Below are positions 1 through 8,580 of a DNA stretch of 30,040 nucleotides, piece after piece. The notes under the pieces are model-generated. The model searched no databases. It worked only from the letters and a program-made list of their open reading frames with translations, and was not told the DNA's origin. Numbering within the stretch: position 1 is the first letter of the stretch; each line of letters starts with the position of its first letter. A program made the translations under genes and the position numbers. Source of the stretch: Bacteroidota bacterium (GTDB lineage: Bacteria; Spirochaetota; Spirochaetia; JABMQR01); contig JABMQR010000036.1 in assembly GCA_013202335.1 (NCBI GenBank), forward strand, positions 1 through 30,040, read 5' to 3'.

Positions 1-65
1 AAAATTTCCATTACCATTAAAAATATTCCAATTACAACGAACACCCACCAAAAATCACCAAACAT
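1..65 (-). CDS. Partial NfeD-like membrane protein, cut by left window edge
   Basis: An ATG at 63-65 on the minus strand follows a strong ribosome binding site (GGGAGG at 71-76, 5-base gap). The 21 codons before the window edge read MFGDFWWVFVVIGIFLMVME, then I. This is a short N-terminal tail running into a hydrophobic helix that ends in Glu-Ile. NfeD-type membrane proteins typically begin this way (aromatic-rich helix, then a GluIle-type turn), but only one helix is visible. Any small membrane protein remains possible, so the family is a guess while the gene itself is well supported by the ribosome binding site and open frame. Confidence 0.5.
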   Translation of the reverse strand, partial: MFGDFWWVFVVIGIFLMVMEI

Positions 66-441
66 TTTGACCTCCCGTTCAATCCTTACAATCATTTTAC
101 TTATAATTACAGTAAACAATTGTTCTACAAATACCATTTAAATCAATTTTATATAATTAGTCTTATTTCAAAGAACACACCTCTCCCCTCACTTATCCCC
201 ATAAGCGTAAAAAAAAGCCCCATATAAGAAGCCAGTAATAACCGCAGCCGAAACATACTGATCACACTTAACTTCATCTGGAACCGTTTAAAGAGGAACT
301 ATCATCTCATTACATCTTGAAATAAATTTTACCGTGGAATTCCCAAAATAGCAAATTAATAGAGAAAAAAAGGAGAAAACCCCGTCAAACGAAGCCCCCC
401 CCACCTTATACATCACAGAAATCAGACAAAAATAATCAGAG
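66..441. other. AT-rich, G-poor intergenic stretch
   Basis: No open frame is supported here beyond the start of the leftward partial gene at its left end. The plus strand is strikingly poor in G. A C8 tract lies at 395-402, inside a repeat described separately (373-409). I see no convincing hairpin terminator for the importer operon that ends at 442. Confidence 0.5.
373..409 (-). repeat. Dispersed CTTCGTTT/GGGGTTTTC motif, copy A
   Basis: Read on the minus strand this is ATAAGG, a G8 tract, CTTCGTTTGACGGGGTTTTC. A second copy lies at 9983-10016, with the same ATAAGG start and a CTTCGTTT-TATGGGGTTTTC core. A shorter relative is at 21447-21462. Copies A and B also share T/C-rich sequence after the core. 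There is no inverted repeat, so it is not a normal hairpin terminator. Its nature is unknown. Confidence 0.5.
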
Positions 442-1476
442 TTAAACATCAATCAAATGCTGATTTGTATAGAGATGACACGCAACCCTGCACCCATTAT
501 CATACGAAAGCAGCTCAGGCTCTATCCTTGAACAAACATCCATTTTTTGCGGACATCGGGTATGAAAACTGCAGCCTGAAGGAATATTAATCGGACTGGG
601 AACATCACCTTCCAGCAACTCCCTGTTTGCACGCAGCTTTGGATTCTTAACAGGAACAGAACCAAGCAAAAACCGGGTATACGGATGTTTCGGCTGATCA
701 AACAGCAAATCACAACCCGAAGTCTCAACAATCTTACCCAAATAAATAACAGCAATCCGCTGGCAAATATCATGAACCAAATGAAGATCATGGGAAATAA
801 CCAAATAAGTAATATCCCTCTCAACCTGCATCGACTTCAACAGCTTAACAATCTGACTTTGCAGAAACACATCAACCGAAGCTACCGGCTCATCACAAAT
901 AACCATCCTCGGATGAAGAAGTAAAGCCCTGGCAATCACAAGCCGCTGCCGCTGACCACCGGATAACTGAATAGGATACCGGGTTAACACATCCTCCGAC
1001 AAATCAACAGACTCAAGCAAATCAAGAATAATACCACGCCTCACAGCCCTGTCGCGGGACACATTATGAACCCGCAGAACCTCATCAAGCTGGGAAAAAA
1101 TAGTCCGTCTGGGATTTAGTGCATCCAGTGAATCCTGGAAAATAAGCTGCATCGATTTTCTAAAAAACTTCAGCTCTTTACCCCGTTTTGTATGCACAAA
1201 ATCCCCATTAAAAATCACCTCACCGCTCGAAGGAACATCCAGATTTAAGATAAGACGCCCAATAGTTGATTTTCCACAACCACTTTCCCCAACCAAACCG
1301 AAGTTTTCACCCTCCCGAATCCTTAAGGAAACATCATTCACCGCATGCAGCAGCTTCTGCTTCTGGAACAACTTTGTCTTCGGCAAACCAAAAGATTTTG
1401 AAACATGCTTAACCTCCAGTAAATACTCATTATCAAGAGAAGAACCAGAATCAGGGGATGAAAAAACACGCTGCAT
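442..1476 (-). CDS. Oligopeptide/dipeptide ABC importer ATP-binding protein (OppF/DppF type)
   Basis: This is the second cytoplasmic ATPase of a peptide/nickel-type importer and powers uptake with its partner ATPase. Visible motifs are the Walker A GESGCGKST, the signature LSGGQRQRLVIARAL, Walker B VICDEP and an H-loop SHD. After these comes the C-terminal oligo_HPY region (HPYTRFLL, then a Cys-rich CSFHTRCPQKMDVC segment) typical of Opp/Dpp ATPases. An upstream in-frame ATG at 1497 is rejected because the ideal ribosome binding site AAGGAGGAG (1481-1489) lies just downstream of it and points to the ATG at 1476, giving 344 residues. The start overlaps the end of the preceding ATPase gene by 26 bases, so translation is probably coupled. 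It is the last gene of the operon. The substrate cannot be told from an ATPase. Confidence 0.93.
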   Translation of the reverse strand: MQRVFSSPDSGSSLDNEYLLEVKHVSKSFGLPKTKLFQKQKLLHAVNDVSLRIREGENFGLVGESGCGKSTIGRLILNLDVPSSGEVIFNGDFVHTKRGKELKFFRKSMQLIFQDSLDALNPRRTIFSQLDEVLRVHNVSRDRAVRRGIILDLLESVDLSEDVLTRYPIQLSGGQRQRLVIARALLLHPRMVICDEPVASVDVFLQSQIVKLLKSMQVERDITYLVISHDLHLVHDICQRIAVIYLGKIVETSGCDLLFDQPKHPYTRFLLGSVPVKNPKLRANRELLEGDVPSPINIPSGCSFHTRCPQKMDVCSRIEPELLSYDNGCRVACHLYTNQHLIDV

Positions 1477-2392
1477 AATGCTCCTCCTTATAATCAATCA
1501 GAGGTGGACTCTCTTGAAAACAGCACTCCCCGGCCAAATAGCACCGGGAAGCAAAACAGCAGCCGCCGGCCTGCTGACTTACTGAAGGATTACTGAACGA
1601 CTCAACATCACCTTCCTGATGAATCTGCATCAGCATCTGCGTATACGGGTGCAGAGGCCGATCAAACAAATCAATCACCCTCGCCTTCTCAACAACAGAA
1701 CCCGCATACATAACAATTACCCTATCTGCCGTTTCAGCAATCACCCCCATATCGTGTGAAACCAAAATCATGGACATACCCGTATGTACCTTCAGATCCT
1801 TGAACAATTCCAAAATCTGTGCCTGAATAGTCACATCCAGCCCCGTTGTAGGCTCATCGGCAATCAACAGCTTCGGTTTACAGGCAAGAGCCATAGCGAC
1901 ACCAATACGCTGGGCAATACCCCCGGAAAGCTGATGCGGATAGGCACTCAGACGCTCCTCCGGTTCAGGAATCCCCACCTCCCGCAAAAGTTCAATTGAT
2001 CGAACCCTGGCAGCAGAATGGGATAACTGAAAATTACTCCGAATCACCTCATTAAGCTGAGAACCAATAGAACGAACCGGATTTAACGTACTTTTTGGCT
2101 CCTGGAACACAAATCCAATCCCCCGGTTTACCACCTCACTCCGGGATAATGCCTTCCCATGCAGAACCGTCTTACCGTCGAACACAATACTGCCGGAATT
2201 AATAAAAGCCGTTTCCGGCAGCAGATCAATGATCGAAAGACAGGATAACGACTTACCGCTTCCGCTCTCCCCGATAATACCCAAAGTCTCGTTTTTGAGA
2301 ACATCAAATGAAATACCATTAACCGCCTGCGAAAAACCGTTACCAGCAATGAAAGCGATACTTATATTCCTCATTTTTAATAAAACATCCAT
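1451..2392 (-). CDS. Oligopeptide/dipeptide ABC importer ATP-binding protein (OppD/DppD type)
   Basis: This is the first ATPase of the importer. It has Walker [11 protein letters not shown], a Q-loop FQEP, the signature [15 protein letters not shown], Walker [13 protein letters not shown] and the switch histidine in SHD. A shortened oligo_HPY tail follows (HPYTQMLMQ, with later CC and C residues), ending near residue 313. Two starts are possible, TTG at 2398 and ATG at 2392. The ATG is preferred, with AGGAGAGAG at 2400-2408 serving either. The gene begins 14 bases after the permease stop and its end overlaps the next ATPase gene. The paired D/F-type ATPases are the usual arrangement for this transporter family. 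Confidence 0.92.
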   Translation of the reverse strand: MDVLLKMRNISIAFIAGNGFSQAVNGISFDVLKNETLGIIGESGSGKSLSCLSIIDLLPETAFINSGSIVFDGKTVLHGKALSRSEVVNRGIGFVFQEPKSTLNPVRSIGSQLNEVIRSNFQLSHSAARVRSIELLREVGIPEPEERLSAYPHQLSGGIAQRIGVAMALACKPKLLIADEPTTGLDVTIQAQILELFKDLKVHTGMSMILVSHDMGVIAETADRVIVMYAGSVVEKARVIDLFDRPLHPYTQMLMQIHQEGDVESFSNPSVSQQAGGCCFASRCYLAGECCFQESPPLIDYKEEHYAACFFIP

Positions 2393-2406
2393 TCGCAACC
2401 TCTCTC

Positions 2407-3327
2407 CTAGCTCTCAGGATTAGTTCTATCCCGCAGCGCATTTCCAAGCACGCTGACAGATAGCGTAAAAAGAGAAATAATGATGCCGGGAATAACTGCC
2501 AACCATGGAGCGAACATAAGATACACCCTGCCGCCACCAAGAATGGCTCCCAAACTTGTCATCGGATATACCACCCCCAAACCCAGAAAACTCAGTGAAG
2601 TTTCCAGCAGAATCATACTGGGGAGGGAAATGGAAAACTGAATGATCAAAATACTCACAATATTAGGCATAATATGCTTCAGGTAAATTATACCGGTAGG
2701 AATACCCAGAGCTCTTGCAGCAGTAACATACCCCTTCTCCTTTTCCGAAAGCACAATACCCCTCGTCAACCTGGCAAACTGAGGCCAGCTGGAAAGACTC
2801 AGAACAATAATAACCACTGAAAGAGCATTACCAAAAACCGCAATTGCCGCCATGGCAAAAATAATGTAGGGAAGAGAACTCTGCACATCAACAATCAGCA
2901 TAATACTATTTTCGACCCACCCCCGAAAGTGAGCAGAGACCAACCCCAAAACAATACCCGCAACCGCCCCAAAGACCGCTCCCGAAATTGCCACAATAAC
3001 CGTAGTTCGGGTTGCAATAATTATCCTGCTAAGCAAATCCCGTCCCAACTGATCTGTACCGAAAATAAAAGTCTTCCCATCAACAGGGAGAAACGACGGA
3101 GCAGCCAGTTTATGCTCAACATCCGGCTTAGCATAATTATAAGGAGCCAGAATTTCACCAAACAGAGAAGTAATAATAACAATTGAGAGAAACCCTATAG
3201 CCAGAACAACAGAAAACCTCTTAAAACCGGCACTGCGGCTCCGCTTCTTTATCTTCTTTCTCACAGCTTCCGGAATAACAATATTCTTCCACGAAACCTG
3301 CTGGATGGGAGCATTGCTCTTACCCAT
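2407..3327 (-). CDS. Peptide/nickel ABC importer inner-membrane permease (DppC type)
   Basis: One of two permease subunits forming the membrane pore, 306 residues. A charged N-terminus (about residues 1-35) leads into a first membrane helix (about 38-60). Then comes the conserved periplasmic segment FGTDQLGRDLLSR that marks DppC/OppC proteins, and further helices of the BPD_transp_1 fold. The coupling EAA-like loop reads RALGIPTGIIYLKHIMPN. The ATG at 3327 has an AGGGG-type ribosome binding site just upstream and starts 5 bases after the stop of the DppB-type gene. Very tight spacing supports one transcript. Confidence 0.92.
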   Translation of the reverse strand: MGKSNAPIQQVSWKNIVIPEAVRKKIKKRSRSAGFKRFSVVLAIGFLSIVIITSLFGEILAPYNYAKPDVEHKLAAPSFLPVDGKTFIFGTDQLGRDLLSRIIIATRTTVIVAISGAVFGAVAGIVLGLVSAHFRGWVENSIMLIVDVQSSLPYIIFAMAAIAVFGNALSVVIIVLSLSSWPQFARLTRGIVLSEKEKGYVTAARALGIPTGIIYLKHIMPNIVSILIIQFSISLPSMILLETSLSFLGLGVVYPMTSLGAILGGGRVYLMFAPWLAVIPGIIISLFTLSVSVLGNALRDRTNPES

Positions 3328-3332
3328 TACCC

Positions 3333-4262
3333 CTACCCCTTTTTCCCTGAAATGCTGATCCGTGGATCCAATACCCCGTACAGCAAATCAATAATGAAGT
3401 TTCCTACAGCAACCGCAACACCAATAATCACCACTAAAGCCTGAACGACATTCAAATCCCTCTTAGTAATTGATGAGACCAGCAACCGCCCGATACCCGG
3501 CCAGCCAAACACCGTTTCAACTACCGCAGAACCACTGATGATCAGGGCAAAATAAAACCCGATTATAGTGACAATTGGAATCGACGCATTGGGTAAAGCA
3601 TGGAAAAAAACCGTTCTAAACCAGCTGATTCCCCGTGTTTTTGAAGCCAAAATGTATTTTTGATTAAGTACCTCAAGCATTGAAGAGCGGGAAAACCTGA
3701 AAATTCTGGCAGCTATGGCAGTACCCATAGTAATCACCGGCAATATGAGGTGATTGAACCCACCTGAGCCGGATGACGGCAGCCATCTCAGGAAAATTGA
3801 AAATAAGAGAATTAACAGAATACCTAGAAAATAGTTCGGCAAACTATAAGAAAACACAGAGACAACCGAGGAAATATGATCAAAAAACTTACCCCGTTTT
3901 AACGCAGACAAAATACCCAAAGGAACACCTAACACCAGGGCAAAAAGAAATGAACACCCACCAAGAAGAAGAGTCTTTGGAACCCGTTCCCCAATCACCT
4001 TAATAACCGGCCTTCTGTTAACAAAAGACTTACCAAAATCACCCGTGACAATCTTCTTAATATAGATAGCATACTGCGTGACAATCGGCTTATCCAAACC
4101 TAATTCCTGTTGAAGCAGCTCACGTTCCTCCTGGGGAAAATCCGGGGGAACCAATATCTCCATAGGATCACCTATTAAACGCAGAATGAAAAACACAAAT
4201 GTAACAACCAATAACAGCGAAATAAGCATCCGTAAAAACCGATATGCAATAAACCTGGACAT
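3333..4262 (-). CDS. Peptide/nickel ABC importer inner-membrane permease (DppB type)
   Basis: The other pore subunit, about 309 residues. It has the N-terminal helix MSRFIAYRFLRMLISLLLVV and the B-type opening (FFILRLIGDP, then a periplasmic loop with LGLDKPIVTQY). The EAA-like loop reads KTRGISWFRTVFFHALPN and the gene ends with a DPRI motif near the C-terminus, all typical of DppB/OppB. A frame open to 4316 would add 18 residues. The start at 4262 is chosen because GAGGAAGGG lies directly upstream of it, inside that extension. About 170 bases separate it from the binding-protein gene, a usual gap where binding protein is made in excess, though I see no clear hairpin there. Confidence 0.92.
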   Translation of the reverse strand: MSRFIAYRFLRMLISLLLVVTFVFFILRLIGDPMEILVPPDFPQEERELLQQELGLDKPIVTQYAIYIKKIVTGDFGKSFVNRRPVIKVIGERVPKTLLLGGCSFLFALVLGVPLGILSALKRGKFFDHISSVVSVFSYSLPNYFLGILLILLFSIFLRWLPSSGSGGFNHLILPVITMGTAIAARIFRFSRSSMLEVLNQKYILASKTRGISWFRTVFFHALPNASIPIVTIIGFYFALIISGSAVVETVFGWPGIGRLLVSSITKRDLNVVQALVVIIGVAVAVGNFIIDLLYGVLDPRISISGKKG

Positions 4263-4431
4263 GAACCCTTCCTCTTTCAGGAATAAATTTGAAGGAGAAT
4301 ACCCTCCTGTCACCAAAACAATGAAATCGAACAGGTTGGATACAAATGACTTACGGCAGCTCTGTTAGACAAACCTGAAAAAAGTGTGAACTGCCGGAAA
4401 AGCCATTTGTTATTACCACCTGCCTACTAGT

Positions 4432-6000
4432 TTATTCTATCACTGAAAAAGACCCAGGTCCAAAGTAGAGTGTGTAATCCGGAAAACCTGTCCAATCAAT
4501 ATCTTTACGCATCCCGTACACTTCACTCGGCATATAGAGCGGAATACAGGGTACTAAGTAATCAAACTCATCAAGAAGGTCTTCATAGACAGACTTACGC
4601 TCATCAAACGACTGAACTGTTTCCAGTTTTAACCCAAGACTGACAAACTCTTCAGATGGAAAAAATCTTCCTCCCTGAACCTGACGTCCCTGAGGTCCCC
4701 AGTATGTCCACAACGGTTCAATCGGGTCCGGCACCACAATATAATTACTTGTTGCATACATACTCATCCTGTCATATTCAAACAAGGTATAGTTCTCAAT
4801 AGGATTCAGAATCACATTGATACCAGCTTCCTGCCACATCTCCGTAAGCAGAATTGCCACATCGTCAAACCCTGCGGGAATCCCGGCGATATACTGAAAA
4901 AGAACCTCCTCGCCTTGGTACCCTGCCTCCGCAAGAAGTTCTGCTGCTAACTCAGGATTGTAGCTGTTCAGGGAAATCCTGGTTTCATCATAATACTCAC
5001 CCTGTGACGGGAACTGCATTCCCTGAGGAATAAAAACCGCACCATCAAGAAGTTTTTCATTGATAAAATCTCTATCAATACTTAAGGCAAGAGCCCTTCT
5101 TATACGTATATCTTCACTGGGAGAACCATTTCCGGCATGAAGAGAAAGCAGTTGAACCTGATCATAAATCACTTCCCGTGTTATAAAATCAATCTCCGCA
5201 TCCACCATCTGCTTCTGGTTTGTTGGTATACCGGAAACAATATCAAATTCACCGGAAATCAAACCCGCTATCCGCCCGGCAAGCTCTGGAACATCTTTAA
5301 ACGTAATCCTATTCAGGGGTACAGATCCTCCCCAGTATTCATCAAAAGATTCCAGAACAACCGTTTCATCAATAATATATTCAACTACCTTATATGGACC
5401 TGTTCCTATAGGAGCCAATGCAAATTCACTATCACCCTTTTCAAGATAGTCGTCTTTCGGAACAACTCTTCCTATTCGGGAAGTCAACTTTGCCGCCAAT
5501 GCCGGATCAGAATATTTTGTGGTTATCTTAATCTGGTTGGCTCCGATAACCTCTACCTTCTCAAAGGAGGCGGTCAGCTCATCAGAAACCATTTTCGTCT
5601 CTCCAAACAATCGCTGAAGACTAAACGCAGCATCCTCAGCCGTCATCGGCTGACCATTATGAAACAGAACATCATCACGAAGTGTCAGTACCATCTCAGT
5701 AGGAGAAACATTCTCCCAGGAAGCGGCAAGACCGGGAACCAGACCTGTTCCGGTATTTGAATCATTGGAAAGGAAATCCCTCTTAATCAGCGTGTCAAAA
5801 ATATTACCCGTAATATTCATAACAAATGAAGTACGCTGAAGTGGACTAAGCATATTGGGAACATTGACCAACCCAACGGTTACCTCTAGATTCTCCACTG
5901 CTGTAACAGCCTGATCATTCTCATTTGAACCACCTGCGAACAGTGCTCCAAAAGAGATAAAAAACAGTAAAACAATTACTACACTACCTACTCTTCTCAT
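4432..6000 (-). CDS. Extracellular solute-binding protein family 5 (peptide/nickel type)
   Basis: A 522-residue periplasmic receptor (SBP_bac_5) that captures the substrate for the importer. The signal peptide is MRRVGSVVIVLLFFISFGALFAGG. There is no lipobox cysteine, so a soluble periplasmic protein is expected. Family marks include LVPGLAASWENVSPTEMVLTLRDDVLFHNGQ in the N-terminal lobe (given here only as a pattern of residues 88-118), GTGPYKVVEY, and the RRALALSIDRDFI segment. The ribosome binding site AAGGAG precedes the ATG at 6000. Its promoter (6083-6111) carries an element shared with the gntR promoter. Ligands of this family range from peptides to sugars, nickel and opines, so the substrate is open. 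Confidence 0.93.
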   Translation of the reverse strand: MRRVGSVVIVLLFFISFGALFAGGSNENDQAVTAVENLEVTVGLVNVPNMLSPLQRTSFVMNITGNIFDTLIKRDFLSNDSNTGTGLVPGLAASWENVSPTEMVLTLRDDVLFHNGQPMTAEDAAFSLQRLFGETKMVSDELTASFEKVEVIGANQIKITTKYSDPALAAKLTSRIGRVVPKDDYLEKGDSEFALAPIGTGPYKVVEYIIDETVVLESFDEYWGGSVPLNRITFKDVPELAGRIAGLISGEFDIVSGIPTNQKQMVDAEIDFITREVIYDQVQLLSLHAGNGSPSEDIRIRRALALSIDRDFINEKLLDGAVFIPQGMQFPSQGEYYDETRISLNSYNPELAAELLAEAGYQGEEVLFQYIAGIPAGFDDVAILLTEMWQEAGINVILNPIENYTLFEYDRMSMYATSNYIVVPDPIEPLWTYWGPQGRQVQGGRFFPSEEFVSLGLKLETVQSFDERKSVYEDLLDEFDYLVPCIPLYMPSEVYGMRKDIDWTGFPDYTLYFGPGSFSVIE

Positions 6001-6075
6001 TGATTTTCTCCTTTTTACCAGACAATAAAGATGCTAAGCTCTGAAGAAACACTTTAAATTGTCTAAACTTAATTT

Positions 6076-6101
6076 AATTAATATATTATTATACTATTTA
6101 A
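6076..6101 (-). promoter_or_regulatory. Putative GntR operator, copy in the importer promoter
   Basis: A 26-base minus-strand element begins TTAAATAGTATA, continues with an A, TAATATA, a T, and ends TAATT. It matches 9340-9365 at 24 of 26 positions, both differences being A/T swaps. It covers the spacer and -10 box, so a bound protein should block RNA polymerase. The GTATA core recalls half-sites of HutC/UTRA-type GntR regulators. Binding is inferred. Confidence 0.55.
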
Positions 6102-6111
6102 ACAAAGTCAA
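6083..6111 (-). promoter_or_regulatory. Promoter of the peptide-type ABC importer operon
   Basis: Minus-strand TTGACT (6106-6111), a 17-base spacer and TAATAT (6083-6088) lie about 80 bases upstream of the binding-protein ATG. The same box spacing and nearly the same spacer occur at 9347-9375 in front of gntR. Confidence 0.7.
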
Positions 6112-6125
6112 GAAATAATCCCATG

Positions 6126-6143
6126 AATATTAGTGATAATATT
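6126..6143. promoter_or_regulatory. Perfect 18-base inverted repeat upstream of importer promoter
   Basis: AATATTA, four bases GTGA, then TAATATT form a perfect 7-bp inverted repeat. It lies 15 bases upstream of the -35 box at 6106-6111, a place where activators or second operator copies sit. It could also be chance in AT-rich DNA. Confidence 0.35.
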
Positions 6144-6210
6144 TCACCGCTGCCAATCACCCCAGATAAATCGCCCATCCTTCTCCGTGAAGAATCCACA
6201 CCTGAAGCCC

Positions 6211-7032
6211 TCAGAAAGCTGAAAATCTGTCGAGACTGTGCAGTAAAACAGAAACAATCTGCTGCGAGTACCCCTGATCAGGAAATTGAGAATTCACCAT
6301 CTCCTTCGCCGCATCCAAACCATAGGAAACATCCCAATACAAAACTACTATGATCATATCGATTATCTGCATCCCCTCTCCGCCGGTTTCCAAACGCTCA
6401 TACGGGGTATACTTAATCAGCTCAGGAGTTCTCTGCTGCATCGCCTGAGTAATTAAAGCATGAATCATAGTTCCGATATACTGAGACACCTCCTGCTTAT
6501 GCAGAAGCAGATCAGAAAGATGCGTCCACCCCTCATGAGAAACAAAACCAGAGCCGCTGCCTACCTCTTCCTGATTGACTTTTAGATAATTGGAAACCGG
6601 TAAATCAGCCAAACCATCCCTCAACAGGCGTAAGCTCCGATAAGCAACAGAACCAAACTGGTTGGAAAGATGGTAAGTCTTCAGCCACTTCTCCATAAGA
6701 TCCTCTGAAACATCACCGCCAGATCTCGCAAACCAATCAGCAAACAGTTCAATTACATCAATAGCATCCATCCCGCTAATACCATCAGAAAAATACTCTA
6801 CATGATGTCTATTAACAGAATAATGCTGCTCAGTTACAGGCTCAATAATTTTTATTAACTCATCCCACTCAGGAGTCCCCCATGTAGTTTGAGATAGTTT
6901 TAACCCATGCTCGCTAAAACAATCAAACTCAGTTTTATTCAGTAGTTTTGAGTAATCGTGGATTGAAGCCCTGAAAGATAGATTTTGAACTATACGACCA
7001 ATCTTTTCAAAAAAAGCTGAATTATCCCGCAT
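6211..7032 (-). CDS. DUF5662-family HD-like protein with extra C-terminal domain
   Basis: The N-terminal half matches the DUF5662 pattern: HDYSK (residues 25-29), then HYSVNRHHVEYF (71-82), then DVIELFADWFARS (93-105). The spaced His and Asp residues look like an HD-type metal site, so a phosphohydrolase is plausible but unproven. The C-terminal part (about 150-273) has SHEGWTHLSDLLLHKQEVS and a helical region that I do not recognise. The protein is 273 residues, longer than the DUF5662 core. The ribosome binding site GAAGGAG sits 6 bases before the ATG. It lies 56 bases downstream of the histidine phosphatase gene, in the same direction, and likely shares its transcript. Confidence 0.65.
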   Translation of the reverse strand: MRDNSAFFEKIGRIVQNLSFRASIHDYSKLLNKTEFDCFSEHGLKLSQTTWGTPEWDELIKIIEPVTEQHYSVNRHHVEYFSDGISGMDAIDVIELFADWFARSGGDVSEDLMEKWLKTYHLSNQFGSVAYRSLRLLRDGLADLPVSNYLKVNQEEVGSGSGFVSHEGWTHLSDLLLHKQEVSQYIGTMIHALITQAMQQRTPELIKYTPYERLETGGEGMQIIDMIIVVLYWDVSYGLDAAKEMVNSQFPDQGYSQQIVSVLLHSLDRFSAF

Positions 7033-7088
7033 CGTTTTCTCCTTCAGATAGTATCTGTATAATATAAACAGGTAGGCTGAATTAGCAC

Positions 7089-7622
7089 CTAAACATCAAT
7101 TTTGAAAACCGAGCCCGGATCAATCTCGTAGTTCTGAAGAGTATTAGGAGTTATGGGATCATTATTAACCCAGGCAAGCATTACAGCAATAACATCCCGG
7201 TGCGTCACGACAGCAATTGCTTTATGCAGTTTTCCCTTTTTCACTTCCTGAAGAAATCCCTGAACACGATGCAGAACATCAATCGGCTGATCATAACCTT
7301 CCCCAGTACCCGTATACACATCCCAGTCCTTCTCCCTTACTATCGCATTATTCATACCTTCATAGGGAGTGTTTACCTCCAACAGCCTGTTGTCTGAGTG
7401 CCGGGAATCAATATTAAGCTGTTGTGCTATTACAGCAGCTGTTTGCTCAGTTCTTGTTAAGGGACTATAATAAACAGCATCAAGATCTAAACCCTGCAGC
7501 TCATTCGCAGCATGTTCGGCATCCTGAATTCCGGACTCTTCAAGCTTATATCCAGGCAATCTTCCATAGAACACATCTTTTGGATTATCCACCTTTCCAT
7601 GTCTAATTAAATATACATTCAT
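7089..7622 (-). CDS. Histidine phosphatase family protein (phosphoglycerate-mutase-like)
   Basis: A cytoplasmic phosphatase of branch 1 of the histidine phosphatase superfamily, 177 residues. The catalytic LIRHG motif is at residues 5-9, with His8 as the phosphate acceptor. SPLTRTEQTA (53-62) supplies the conserved Arg57, Glu82 is the likely acid, and THRD (140-143) carries the second His141. CobC-like and sugar-phosphate phosphatases have this size. The substrate cannot be assigned. It lies 33 bases after the HAD phosphatase gene and before the DUF5662 gene, so three possible phosphohydrolases are encoded in a row. Confidence 0.88.
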   Translation of the reverse strand: MNVYLIRHGKVDNPKDVFYGRLPGYKLEESGIQDAEHAANELQGLDLDAVYYSPLTRTEQTAAVIAQQLNIDSRHSDNRLLEVNTPYEGMNNAIVREKDWDVYTGTGEGYDQPIDVLHRVQGFLQEVKKGKLHKAIAVVTHRDVIAVMLAWVNNDPITPNTLQNYEIDPGSVFKIDV

Positions 7623-7655
7623 CTAAGTTCCTTTGCTAAGTATTCTATTGCAACT

Positions 7656-8489
7656 TCAGGACTCTATGATTGCTGTCAACATATCTTCTATCCCTTCAAA
7701 CCCGGAGTACGGGGACAGATATCCATCACTCTTTTCTGAAACAAGTGATTGGATCCCACCTACCGCTCCGGAGTGGGTGAACCTTCCCCCCACAGAAGAA
7801 ATAAGATCGTAATCATTGAAATCATCACCACAGGCAGCACAATTTGCTAAATCAATTCCCATTTTGTCAGTAAGATACAAGGCGGCTTGCTTTTTATTCA
7901 CTTGTGCAGGTTTTACAATGAGAGAATTATATTTTGCGTTCAGACTGCAGCTCAGTTCCGGAGGTACGGTAATTTTTAGCGCCTTGAGAACTGCTGAAAC
8001 ATCAAGATAATTCTTCATGGGGATCTCTTTGGACACACTCAACAGGAACGCCGCTATATACCCATCATCACTGATCTTAAAATTTGGTACTTCTTTACCC
8101 TGATTCCTTGCCTTGAGCTTTCTATAGAAATCCCAAAGAATACATTTGCTTCTTCTGTTTTCAAAAAGGCATTCAGGCGGACCAACAACATCCCTAAAAC
8201 TATCCAACCATTCAATATCATATTCACCATTTGTATCCCGGATCAATGTACCGTCTTCCAGAATTGCCGTTTCCGGGAGAAAATACTTCTCAAATCTCAA
8301 ATAAGAGTTCAATCGGCGGCTGGTAGCACATATAACAGAGACTCTGGATTTTATCTCTTCCAGCTTTTTGAGTGTCCCGCTGGAAATATAGTTGTCACGA
8401 TCTATGTGGTAAAAATCTTTCCCCTTGTTTCCTCCGGAAAAAAGAAGAGTCCCATCAATATCGGTAAACAGCATACTATACTTCATCAT
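7656..8489 (-). CDS. HAD superfamily phosphatase, subfamily IIB
   Basis: A Mg-dependent phosphatase of the Cof/sucrose-phosphatase/mannosyl-3-phosphoglycerate phosphatase type, 277 residues. Motif I is DIDGTL (Asp10 nucleophile, Asp12 acid), motif II lies in CATSRR (Ser/Thr near 56-57), the motif III lysine is in VKPAQVNKK (193-200) and motif IV is GDDFNDYD (221-228). A large C2B-type cap sits between motifs II and III. Two adjacent ATGs (8489 and 8486) both fit the upstream AAGGG. It is separated from gntR by 91 bases. Phosphosugars or phosphoglycosyl acids are usual substrates of the subfamily; the exact one is unknown. Confidence 0.88.
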   Translation of the reverse strand: MMKYSMLFTDIDGTLLFSGGNKGKDFYHIDRDNYISSGTLKKLEEIKSRVSVICATSRRLNSYLRFEKYFLPETAILEDGTLIRDTNGEYDIEWLDSFRDVVGPPECLFENRRSKCILWDFYRKLKARNQGKEVPNFKISDDGYIAAFLLSVSKEIPMKNYLDVSAVLKALKITVPPELSCSLNAKYNSLIVKPAQVNKKQAALYLTDKMGIDLANCAACGDDFNDYDLISSVGGRFTHSGAVGGIQSLVSEKSDGYLSPYSGFEGIEDMLTAIIES

Positions 8490-8580
8490 AATCCCTTACT
8501 TATATGATTAATTTGTGAGAAAGAAATGATTCGATACAATTCACGAGTTTTCGTTTTATATATTCCCGGATGATATTCAA

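Noticed and set aside
5137..5760. Open frame of 207 codons on the plus strand
   Set aside because: It lies entirely opposite the binding-protein gene, which has a signal peptide, a ribosome binding site and family motifs. The plus-strand translation has no family pattern.
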